Source: Campylobacterales bacterium
GTDB lineage: Bacteria > Campylobacterota > Campylobacteria > Campylobacterales > Sulfurimonadaceae
Direction: 5' to 3'
DNA: 64,000 bases
NCBI GenBank assembly: GCA_016938175.1
Contig: JAFGVE010000028.1
Location: forward strand, 1-64,000
Made by a program: the position numbers and the translations under genes
Notes under the pieces: model-generated
Told to the model about the DNA's origin: nothing
Seen by the model: the letters and a program-made list of their open reading frames with translations, nothing else
Database searches by the model: none
Shown here: positions 6,238 to 13,895 of the stretch, one piece after another
How the letters are laid out: the number at the start of each line of letters is the position of its first letter
How positions within the stretch are numbered: the first letter of the stretch is position 1

Positions 6238-8966
6238 GTAAAACCGTTACGGTTATAGACACCTTTGGTTTTTTCTTTCGCAGTTTTTATGCGCTTCCAC
6301 AACACCTTAGTAATAAAGAGGGCTTTCCTACAGGGCTTTTAACGGGTTTTACCAACTTTATTGCTACACTTCAAAAAGAACACGACAGTGATTATCTTAT
6401 ATTTGCCATTGATACAAAAGGCAATACTTTCAGAAATGAGATAGACCCTAATTATAAAGCAAATCGTTCAGCACCTCCGCCAGAACTCTCACAACAGTTA
6501 CCAGTTGCTATAGAGTGGATAGACAAGATGGGTTATAAGACTCTTGGCATGCAAGGATATGAAGCTGATGATATGATTGCTACTGTTACACATCTCGCAA
6601 AACAAAAGGGCTATAAGGTTCGTGTTGTATCTCATGATAAAGACCTCTATCAGCTTATAGATGACGATAAAGTAACTATTGTTGATGCTATTAAACGTAA
6701 GAGTGTGAATGAGGCAATCTGTTTTGAGAAGTATGGTGTCACACCTAAGCAGTTTATAGATTATCAAGCTATACTTGGCGATAGCGCAGATAATGTTCCT
6801 GGTGTTAGAGGAATTGGAAAAGTCGGAGCTGAAAAACTTTTAAAAGAGTTTGGTTCACTTGATAATATTTATGCAAATATAGACTCTATTAAGGGGGCAA
6901 ACCAAAAAAAACTCATCGAGTCAAAAGAACAGGCATATATGTCAAAAGAGCTTGTAACACTTAGACATGATGTATTTGATTCTATAGATTTTGAAGAGTA
7001 TACAATGGATGTAGAACATCCTTTTTTAAATATCTATGATGAACTTGTAAAGTATGAACAAAATGCTATTTTACGTGTTTTACATGCAAAAAATATGGTG
7101 AGTGAAACACAACAGCAAGAGGCTCAGGCAAAAGCTATCCCATCACAGGATGAAAGTACTTGTGAACAGATAAGCGGACTTGATTTTAAAGCTACGCTTA
7201 TAACAGATGCAAAACAACTAGATGATATACTCTCAAAGATTCATGAGAACAGTGTTGTGGCTTTTGATACTGAGACAACAGGACTTGATTATGAAAAAGA
7301 CAAGCTTGTAGGTTTTAGTTTTTGTATAGATGAAGAAGAGGCTTTTTATGTTCCTTTTGCGCATTTTTATCTTGGCGTAGGGGAGCAGATAAGTGAAGAG
7401 AAAGTCAAGTCCGCAATACGCAAAATATTTACTGCTAATGTAATAGGACATAACATAAAGTTTGACCTTCATTTTGTTTCAAGATTTTTAGAAGATGACA
7501 ATCTGAAGATTTATGCTGATAGCATGATTTTAGCATGGTTGATAAATCCCGAATCAGCACTCTCTTTAGACAAGCTAAGTGAAAAACTTCTTGGACATAC
7601 TATGGTCTCTTTTAAAGATACTGTTAAAAAAGGAGATAACTTCGCTTCTGTCGCTTTAGAAGATGCTTGTGCATATGCCGCGGAAGATGCTTTTGTGACA
7701 GCTAAACTTTACAATCTTTTTTTGAGTAAGTTGGAACTTCAAGATGCTATGCATCTTATTGAAGAGGCAAAAGAGGTAGAGTTTCCTTTTATTGATACGC
7801 TTATGAGTATGGAGAGAGAAGGTATAGAAGTAGATGCTTCATTTTTAGAAGAATTTTTGGCAGAAGTACAGTCCACTTTAACAACGCTTACAAGTGAGAT
7901 TTATACCTTAGCAGGCGGAGAGTTTAACATTAACTCTACAAAACAACTTGGAGTTATCTTATTTGAGACCTTGGGACTTCCTGCTGGCAAGAAGACAAAG
8001 ACAGGTTACTCAACTGATGAGAAGGTACTTAGCTCATTAATAGATGCACATGAGATAATCCCTAAATTACTTGAATATAGAGAGGTATATAAGCTCTACT
8101 CTACATATATAGAGCCACTTCTTAAACTTTCAAAAGAGAGTGATGACTCTCGAATTCATACCTCTTTTGTACAAACAGGAACTGCAACTGGTCGTTTAAG
8201 TTCAAAAAATCCTAACTTGCAAAATATTCCAACAAGAACACCACTTGGTGCAAAGATTCGTCAGGCATTTGTGGCAGGAGATGGGAAAAAACTTATAGGA
8301 ATTGACTATTCTCAAATAGAGTTACGTTTACTTGCTCATTTTTCACAAGATAGTGTTTTAGTTGATGCCTTTAAACACGATAAAGATATCCACTTACAGA
8401 CTGCTATAGCACTCTTTGGAGAAGAAGAAGCGGCCGCAAAACGTTCAATAGCAAAAACCGTAAACTTTGGTCTTTTATATGGAATGGGACAGAAAAAACT
8501 CTCAGATACCCTCGGAATACCTACAAAAGAGGCAAAAGAGATTATAGAGAAGTATTTTGCTTCTTTTCCTACTGTCAAGAGTTACTTTAGAAGCATTGTA
8601 GATGGTTCAAAAGAGAGAGGATATATAGAGACTCTTTTAAAACGTCGTCGCTATTTTGACTATGAAAGTGCAACTCCAATGTTTAAGGCTGCTTATGAAC
8701 GCGAGAGTGTCAACTCTGTATTTCAAGGGAGTGCTTCGGATTTAATTAAACTCTCAATGAATAAAATTCATCAACTGATAAAGAGAGAAAAACTACCAGC
8801 TAAGATGCTTTTGCAAATTCATGATGAACTTATATTTGAAGTAGATGCAAAAGATGCTGAAAAACTTGCTGATAAGTTTAGAGATATAATGGAGTCCATT
8901 ATGGAGTTAAATATTCCCCTCAAGGCAAGTCTCAATATAGGTGATAATTGGGGAGAACTAAAATAG
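6234..8966 (+). CDS. polA: DNA polymerase I (5' nuclease, proofreading and polymerase domains)
   Basis: A 910-residue family A polymerase. The 5' nuclease domain (about 1-280) shows YEADDMIAT, SHDKDLYQL and GDSADNVPGVRGIG. The 3'-5' exonuclease domain (about 310-500) retains its catalytic motifs: FDTETTGLD, GHNIKFDLHF and the YxxxD of YAAEDAFV, so proofreading is probably active, unlike in several other lineages. The polymerase domain carries motif A (DYSQIELRLLAHFS), the O-helix (KRSIAKTVNFGLLYGMG) and motif C (QIHDELIFEV). It fills gaps, removes primers and works in repair. It overlaps the HDOD gene by 4 bases, and the next gene starts immediately after its stop. Confidence 0.97.
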   Translation: MSKTVTVIDTFGFFFRSFYALPQHLSNKEGFPTGLLTGFTNFIATLQKEHDSDYLIFAIDTKGNTFRNEIDPNYKANRSAPPPELSQQLPVAIEWIDKMGYKTLGMQGYEADDMIATVTHLAKQKGYKVRVVSHDKDLYQLIDDDKVTIVDAIKRKSVNEAICFEKYGVTPKQFIDYQAILGDSADNVPGVRGIGKVGAEKLLKEFGSLDNIYANIDSIKGANQKKLIESKEQAYMSKELVTLRHDVFDSIDFEEYTMDVEHPFLNIYDELVKYEQNAILRVLHAKNMVSETQQQEAQAKAIPSQDESTCEQISGLDFKATLITDAKQLDDILSKIHENSVVAFDTETTGLDYEKDKLVGFSFCIDEEEAFYVPFAHFYLGVGEQISEEKVKSAIRKIFTANVIGHNIKFDLHFVSRFLEDDNLKIYADSMILAWLINPESALSLDKLSEKLLGHTMVSFKDTVKKGDNFASVALEDACAYAAEDAFVTAKLYNLFLSKLELQDAMHLIEEAKEVEFPFIDTLMSMEREGIEVDASFLEEFLAEVQSTLTTLTSEIYTLAGGEFNINSTKQLGVILFETLGLPAGKKTKTGYSTDEKVLSSLIDAHEIIPKLLEYREVYKLYSTYIEPLLKLSKESDDSRIHTSFVQTGTATGRLSSKNPNLQNIPTRTPLGAKIRQAFVAGDGKKLIGIDYSQIELRLLAHFSQDSVLVDAFKHDKDIHLQTAIALFGEEEAAAKRSIAKTVNFGLLYGMGQKKLSDTLGIPTKEAKEIIEKYFASFPTVKSYFRSIVDGSKERGYIETLLKRRRYFDYESATPMFKAAYERESVNSVFQGSASDLIKLSMNKIHQLIKREKLPAKMLLQIHDELIFEVDAKDAEKLADKFRDIMESIMELNIPLKASLNIGDNWGELK

Positions 8967-9896
8967 GTGAAACACCTCTTAGTTCTTTTAATGACACTTC
9001 TTTGGCTCAAAGCAGAGCCAACAGTCCTCTCCACTCCAGCAGACATTGCTAAAGAGGCGCATCTAGCAAACATCAACGCGCTTTTAATTTTTACTTCACA
9101 AGATGGTCTTAATACTGGTCTTTTTCATTTTACAAAAGTAAATGTTGATATGCAGATATATAATCTTCCTTTTATCTATCATTTTGACTCACACGGTGAC
9201 TATAACTATTTTATAGTTGGAAATGTTGGGTATTCTCGTGTATTTACTTCTCAGGATTATGTTATTCCTCCAGGTACGAGATTAACTGCTGACTCACATT
9301 TACAAACCTATACAGCAGGTGTTGGAGTAGGGGTGAGATACCATCTTAAAGAGGAGCTAAAGCTTTTAAGCGGTGTTGAATTTATCTACTCTCGTTCAGG
9401 AGTAAATGTAGTTAAAAAAGATGGAACCATCATTGACCCTATAGAGGACTTTTTTAATAACAGTTACAATGATAACATAAGCTATAAACTCTTTTTTGAA
9501 GCTGAGTATGAGCCAAATATGCCATATATAGAGCCATATTTTAAACTCGGATATAAATTTTACGATACAAAATCAGACTTTTCCTTTGAAAAGCTTACTA
9601 ACTTCTCTACACAGTCAAATGTCTTTTGGGCGAGTATGGGGCTTGAGAGTAGAAAACTTTATGAAACTAAAGAGGGTTACATAACTATAGAGGGCTATTT
9701 GGGTGCGAACTATCTTGAGGGTGATGTTGTAAAGTCTGTAGGTTTTGACAACTATATAAAACTCGGTGGAGTAGGATACTTCTATTTAGAAGATGAAGAG
9801 TCATGGATAGAGCGTTTTTTTTTGGAGACAAATACAATTAAAGCAGTTGGTTTAGAGGCTTATAATATAGGAGTTGGGTTTACTATAAACTACTAA
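8967..9896 (+). CDS. Outer-membrane beta-barrel protein
   Basis: GTG start immediately after the polA stop. The 309-residue product has a short signal peptide (about residues 1-16, cleavage near LKAEP). The remainder is rich in alternating amphipathic strands with aromatic girdles, for example YNYFIVGNVGYSRVF, GVGVGVRYHL and LKLGGVGYFYL, and ends in VGFTINY, an aromatic C-terminus like a BAM signal. This fits a solitary autotransporter-type or OmpA-like barrel of roughly 10-14 strands. No passenger domain or substrate clue is visible. A promoter-like sequence and palindromes after its stop belong to the next operon. Confidence 0.72.
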   Translation: MKHLLVLLMTLLWLKAEPTVLSTPADIAKEAHLANINALLIFTSQDGLNTGLFHFTKVNVDMQIYNLPFIYHFDSHGDYNYFIVGNVGYSRVFTSQDYVIPPGTRLTADSHLQTYTAGVGVGVRYHLKEELKLLSGVEFIYSRSGVNVVKKDGTIIDPIEDFFNNSYNDNISYKLFFEAEYEPNMPYIEPYFKLGYKFYDTKSDFSFEKLTNFSTQSNVFWASMGLESRKLYETKEGYITIEGYLGANYLEGDVVKSVGFDNYIKLGGVGYFYLEDEESWIERFFLETNTIKAVGLEAYNIGVGFTINY

Positions 9897-9918
9897 TATC
9901 ACTTTAAGTTCTAGAATA

Positions 9919-9924
9919 TATAAT
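9919..9924 (+). promoter_or_regulatory. -10 element of the MoxR/ankyrin/VWA operon
   Basis: A perfect TATAAT sits 73 bases before the ATG at 9998, leaving a leader of about 67 bases that contains two palindromes. No clear -35 is seen. Confidence 0.45.
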
Positions 9925-9933
9925 TCATTAAAT

Positions 9934-9946
9934 GCAAATCATTTGC
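9934..9946. promoter_or_regulatory. Palindrome GCAAAT-C-ATTTGC in the MoxR operon leader
   Basis: A perfect 6-bp inverted repeat with a one-base centre, about 10 bases downstream of the -10 hexamer, at a position where a bound repressor would block transcription. No known regulator is recognised. Chance occurrence in AT-rich DNA is possible. Confidence 0.3.
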
Positions 9947-9956
9947 GTTTGTGTGG

Positions 9957-9970
9957 AATTACGAGTAATT
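9957..9970. promoter_or_regulatory. Palindrome AATTAC-GA-GTAATT in the MoxR operon leader
   Basis: A perfect 6-bp inverted repeat with a 2-base centre, 27 bases before the first codon of the MoxR-type ATPase. It could be an operator or a small leader hairpin. It has a different sequence from the palindrome at 9934-9946. Confidence 0.3.
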
Positions 9971-9997
9971 TGGAAAATAGAATTGAGAGGTTTTTAG

Positions 9998-11035
9998 ATG
10001 AATATCAGTTTTTTGGACTTAGATATCTATAAAGAGTCACAAATAGTTCCATACTTAGAGGGTGAATCTGGAATAGGAAAGACTTCCATCATCGAACAGT
10101 ACGCTAAAGAGCGTGAAATGGACTGTATCATCATGGGTGTCGCTTCTTTAGACCATATAGAGTTTTACGGAAGAACTGTTGCAACAGATGTTGTCGTTGG
10201 TGTTAATGATGAGAAGTTTACAGTCTTTAAAAAATCCTTACCAAGTTGGGTGGCTCGTATACTTGAAAATGACAAAAATAATAGAGAAACGCTTCTGTTT
10301 ATAGATGAGTTAAACCGTGCAGAACCGCAAAATCTTCAGAGTTTAATGAACTTAATTCTTAAAAAAGAGTTTGGTGCAGATAGTATACAGTTGCCGAACT
10401 CTTTATACATTGTTGCCGCTGGAAATCCAGTGGATGATGGAGAGTATCTTGTTGAGTCACTCGATAAAGCGATGCTAAGTAGAATGGCGATAGTAAAAGT
10501 CATTACGACTTTAGAATCATGGAAAAAGAACTACGCACTCAAGTATGACAAAAAGCACAATAGACAAAAAATACACCCGCTCATCATTACCTATCTTGAT
10601 GACAACCCTCATGATTTTGTACTAGCTAGCGCAGAAGATGATATGAGTGACCCTGGAATGGATCCAAGAAGATGGGACATGATTTCAAGACTGCTTTATA
10701 CTTACGAAAAAACTTCAAACAACTCTATAACTCTTGTGAATCTTCTCGCAACAGTCTCAAGCAAAGAGGTCGCTCCAAAACTTGCAAGCTATATTCACAA
10801 CGCAAATGTTTTGACATTTTCAAAAATACAAAAAAAGCTTGAAGCCTTTTTAACAGCCAACAGTGAAACAGATTTCAGAGCCTATTTACTTGAAGAGAAA
10901 AGTAGTTCAGACTATGTTGCACTTATAGACTCTATTGCATCAGAGTATAAAAGTGCACAACCTGTGACTCAGGTAAATATTTTGCGGCTGCTTTTTATGC
11001 CTTTGAAGCTCAAAGTATCACAGACGATATTTTAG
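9998..11035 (+). CDS. MoxR-type AAA+ ATPase (reading frame probably truncated by a frameshift)
   Basis: ATG at 9998 with GAGAGG at 9985-9990. The 345-residue frame has Walker A GESGIGKT (22-29), Walker B LLFIDE (99-104), sensor 1 AAGNP (140-144), an arginine-finger region DKAMLSRM (156-163) and a sensor 2 region MDPRRWDMISRL, the arrangement of MoxR/AAA_5 ATPases. Such ATPases remodel partner complexes and pair with VWA proteins, as in RavA-ViaA, CbbQ-CbbO and NorQ-NorD. Here the VWA partner is three genes downstream. The frame ends in an atypical QTIF tail, while the -1 frame stays open to 11223, just before the next gene, so the intact protein was probably 408 residues (see the tail entry). 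Confidence 0.85.
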   Translation: MNISFLDLDIYKESQIVPYLEGESGIGKTSIIEQYAKEREMDCIIMGVASLDHIEFYGRTVATDVVVGVNDEKFTVFKKSLPSWVARILENDKNNRETLLFIDELNRAEPQNLQSLMNLILKKEFGADSIQLPNSLYIVAAGNPVDDGEYLVESLDKAMLSRMAIVKVITTLESWKKNYALKYDKKHNRQKIHPLIITYLDDNPHDFVLASAEDDMSDPGMDPRRWDMISRLLYTYEKTSNNSITLVNLLATVSSKEVAPKLASYIHNANVLTFSKIQKKLEAFLTANSETDFRAYLLEEKSSSDYVALIDSIASEYKSAQPVTQVNILRLLFMPLKLKVSQTIF

Positions 11036-11223
11036 CTATTGTCTTAAAACTTAGCTCTTCTGAACACATTATGTCCATAAAAGTTGGACTTAATGGAGTT
11101 GATAAAGTAATAAATACTATTGATGAGAAATACAGCTTAGGTATTAGTAGTACAGTATCTGAGGGTTTAGTAGAACATATAGAGAAGACAAATCCTTTCA
11201 TTGCATCACTTATGAAACAATAG
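10978..11223 (+). pseudogene. Out-of-frame 3' tail of the MoxR-type ATPase gene
   Basis: The -1 frame relative to the ATPase is open for about 82 codons, reads KYFAAAFYAFEAQSITDDIL at its start and ends with TAG at 11221-11223, 9 bases before the next ATG. It has no start codon or ribosome site of its own and looks like normal helical protein. The frame must change between 10951, after the last upstream stop in this frame, and 11032. The A run at 10975-10977 and the five Ts at 10992-10996 are the likeliest sites. A sequencing or assembly error, a true mutation, or recoding would all give this picture; the T run is not a canonical -1 heptamer in the zero frame. Confidence 0.7.
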
Positions 11224-11232
11224 AGAGATACA

Positions 11233-12732
11233 ATGAGTGAAGCTTACTTGCATCAAAAATTGCTCCTTGCGTGTGGCAGTGGAAATATTGTAGCTGTCAA
11301 AGAAGCCTTAGATGCTGGAGCAAATCCAAACTTTAATATTAAAAAAGTGCTCAATCCTTTAGAAAAAGCTATTGAGCGTGATAATCATGAAATCATTACA
11401 CTTCTGTTAGAACATGGTGCTATTGTGAAAGCAAATGTTTTGCAAAAGGCGATAGAAAAAGATACAAAATATTTAGAATTTTTACTTCCAGACTTTTCAA
11501 ATTGTAGTGATAAAACACTGCTTATGGGAGTCTTACAAGCTGCTATAAATAGCTCCAATGTCTCACTCGCAAAAATGGTTTTAAACCAAGGAGCCAATCC
11601 AGCTTCATTACTCATTTATGATGTACGAAATATTGACTCTCCTGAGCTTTTGGAGTTGTTAATTCAAAATGGTTTAAACATACACGCTGAGAACAATATG
11701 CTTCTCTCTGAGTGGATGGGCTCTTCTTCTATGTCAGGAGGAGAGAAGTGGAAAGATACAAATGAGAAACTTTTAGCTTTTTTGTTTGAGTACTATATGC
11801 AAAGACCAGAGGCTATGAAAAAGTTTGAGTCTTTAAAATCCATAGATAAAAAACGACTCTTTCAAATAGGACTCTTCAGTAATAATCTGACAATGATGCA
11901 GTTTGCAATTCTTATAGGTGCAGATAAAAATGAAGCACTCAGTACAGTTTATTCGCAATACAATGCAAATAAAGATGGAAATATTGGAAGTATATATTCA
12001 ATTCTTTATACGAATAATGAAGCCGGAATTGTTAATGAAGACATAGTCAAGTACATACTAGACTCAGGAGTAGAGTTTAGTAAAACAACCATCGCAAGAG
12101 CAGTCCAGTTTAGCTACCAAGAAGTTTTAGATGCACTAAGTTGTATGGATGACTTAGAGTATGGGTATGAGATGGCCTACAGATTTGACAATACTGCCTT
12201 AGGTAATTACTTTGTAAAGAGAGGAGTTAGCCCTGAAGTCCAAAGTTATGTAGCTATGAAAGTCTCTGCTATTACAGGAGATATACAATCCTTACGTAAG
12301 GCTATACATGAGGGTGCAGATGTTCAAGCATTAGCTAGTAGTGTAATAGTAGAAATACTCAATAAAAATCAAAGAGAGACATTAGAGTATTTGTATGATT
12401 CAGGAGTAATTTTTGAAGAGAGTTTGAGTAAACACCTGCATGATGCTCTAAACTATCACAGTGCTTATGAGAGTGTTGCCTACTTTATTGAGTTAGGTTT
12501 TGACATTAGCGGTGTAAAAAACATTCCACCAAAGTTTAAAGAGCGTTACAGAGCATATAGTGATATGTGGGAGAGACGAGTACGTGATGTGTATGCGTAC
12601 ACAATTTACTTGGTAAAAGATATCTATCCAAAGTTAGAAGGAAAAGAGCAAGAGCGAGTTTTAAATACAATTGCCCAGTTATCATCTCTACCTTATGTGA
12701 TTCAAAAGTCTCAAGAGAGAGTAGAGCAGTGA
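11233..12732 (+). CDS. Ankyrin-repeat protein 1 of the MoxR/VWA operon
   Basis: A 499-residue cytoplasmic protein with no signal peptide. Ankyrin repeats are clear at the N-terminus: LLLACGSGNIVAVKEALDAG, AIERDNHEIITLLLEHGA and AKMVLNQGANPAS, followed by degenerate helical repeats including MQFAILIGADKNEAL and AVQFSYQEVLDALS. The C-terminal half contains DLEYGYEMAYRFD and ends with LSSLPYVIQKSQERVEQ. Both segments recur in the next gene, so the two are paralogues. Ankyrin repeats bind proteins, and I infer an adaptor or substrate-binding role for the neighbouring MoxR ATPase and VWA protein. Its TGA overlaps the GTG start of the second ankyrin gene. Confidence 0.8.
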   Translation: MSEAYLHQKLLLACGSGNIVAVKEALDAGANPNFNIKKVLNPLEKAIERDNHEIITLLLEHGAIVKANVLQKAIEKDTKYLEFLLPDFSNCSDKTLLMGVLQAAINSSNVSLAKMVLNQGANPASLLIYDVRNIDSPELLELLIQNGLNIHAENNMLLSEWMGSSSMSGGEKWKDTNEKLLAFLFEYYMQRPEAMKKFESLKSIDKKRLFQIGLFSNNLTMMQFAILIGADKNEALSTVYSQYNANKDGNIGSIYSILYTNNEAGIVNEDIVKYILDSGVEFSKTTIARAVQFSYQEVLDALSCMDDLEYGYEMAYRFDNTALGNYFVKRGVSPEVQSYVAMKVSAITGDIQSLRKAIHEGADVQALASSVIVEILNKNQRETLEYLYDSGVIFEESLSKHLHDALNYHSAYESVAYFIELGFDISGVKNIPPKFKERYRAYSDMWERRVRDVYAYTIYLVKDIYPKLEGKEQERVLNTIAQLSSLPYVIQKSQERVEQ

Positions 12733-13895
12733 CAGCAGAGTTAGTCTCGAAAGCTTTAATGCAAGCGTGTGAAGAGGGCGATGTCGTAGCTGTCAAAGAG
12801 TCTCTTGCAAAGGGTGCTAAAACCACATCGCTTTTTAAGTACACACTTTTTAACCTTGAGAGTACAGAGATACTACAATTACTTTTAGAGAGTGGTTTTA
12901 ACATCTATGCTGATGTAAATGAGATTGTGAGTCACTGGATGGGTGGATGGAGGGATAGTAGACCTACTAAACTTGTCTTACTTGATTTTTTCTGTAGCTA
13001 TTATTTGCAACAAGCAGATGCACTGGAGAGGTTTAGCACACTCATCCTTAACAAGTCTCTCTTGTTTAGACTCGGTTTAGATGATAATAACATCAACATA
13101 ATGAAGTTTGCGGTTTTAATAGGAATGCAAAAGAGTGTAGTCCTTTTCTCAGCCTTAAATAGATACTACACAAATAATAGTACTTATAAAAAAATTGACT
13201 ATGAGATAATTGAGTACTTACTGAGTTTAGAGATAGAGCTCAATGAAGAGAATATAGCAAGAGCCGTTTGTTTTGGGTATACAGAGATTATAGAGACTTT
13301 AAGTTCTATAGATGAGTTAGAGTATGGGTATGAGATGGCGTATCTGTACAATAAAGCAGATATGTGTCAGTACTTTATAGGGCGCGGTGTATCTAAAGAG
13401 GCACAGAATTTTACAAAAATGAAAATAGCTGCTATGAGAGGAGATGTAAAAATTTTACGTAAGGTTGTAAATGATGGAGCAGAGTTAGCAATGATTGATG
13501 AAAAAAGTCTTGTAGAAATTATAAGGCAAAACCGAGCTGAAGTACTTGAGTATCTTTACGAGTCTGGTTTTGTTTTTTCACACTCTTTGCAAGAGCATTT
13601 TTATGAGCTTATGCACAACTACACAGCCTATGATGCACTCTCTTATCTTTTCTCTATCGGTTTTGATATTACTACTCTTAAAAGTTTGCCAAGAGAGTAC
13701 AAAAAACACTCTCCTGCTTTTGCAGATATGTTTGAACGAGGTATAGGGGATGTTTTTGACTATACGCTTTACTTGGCAAAAGAGCTCTACCCAAATGTAG
13801 ACCAGAGCCAAAAAGAGTTACTGCTTCAAAGAGTGGCAGAACTTTCAACACTCCCTTACGTAAGAAAAAAGTCTGAGGAAAAATCACGTGAGTAG
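12729..13895 (+). CDS. Ankyrin-repeat protein 2 (paralogue of the preceding gene)
   Basis: GTG start at 12729 overlaps the previous stop (GTGA). The 388-residue product aligns with ankyrin protein 1 over nearly its whole length: LMQACEEGDVVAVKESLAKG at the N-terminus, ELEYGYEMAYLYN in the middle and LSTLPYVRKKSEEKSRE at the end. It lacks about 110 residues corresponding to the extra N-terminal repeats of the first copy. The pair arose by tandem duplication with later loss or gain of repeats. No enzymatic motif is visible. Its stop overlaps the GTG start of the VWA gene by 8 bases, so all three downstream genes are translationally linked. Confidence 0.78.
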   Translation: MTAELVSKALMQACEEGDVVAVKESLAKGAKTTSLFKYTLFNLESTEILQLLLESGFNIYADVNEIVSHWMGGWRDSRPTKLVLLDFFCSYYLQQADALERFSTLILNKSLLFRLGLDDNNINIMKFAVLIGMQKSVVLFSALNRYYTNNSTYKKIDYEIIEYLLSLEIELNEENIARAVCFGYTEIIETLSSIDELEYGYEMAYLYNKADMCQYFIGRGVSKEAQNFTKMKIAAMRGDVKILRKVVNDGAELAMIDEKSLVEIIRQNRAEVLEYLYESGFVFSHSLQEHFYELMHNYTAYDALSYLFSIGFDITTLKSLPREYKKHSPAFADMFERGIGDVFDYTLYLAKELYPNVDQSQKELLLQRVAELSTLPYVRKKSEEKSRE

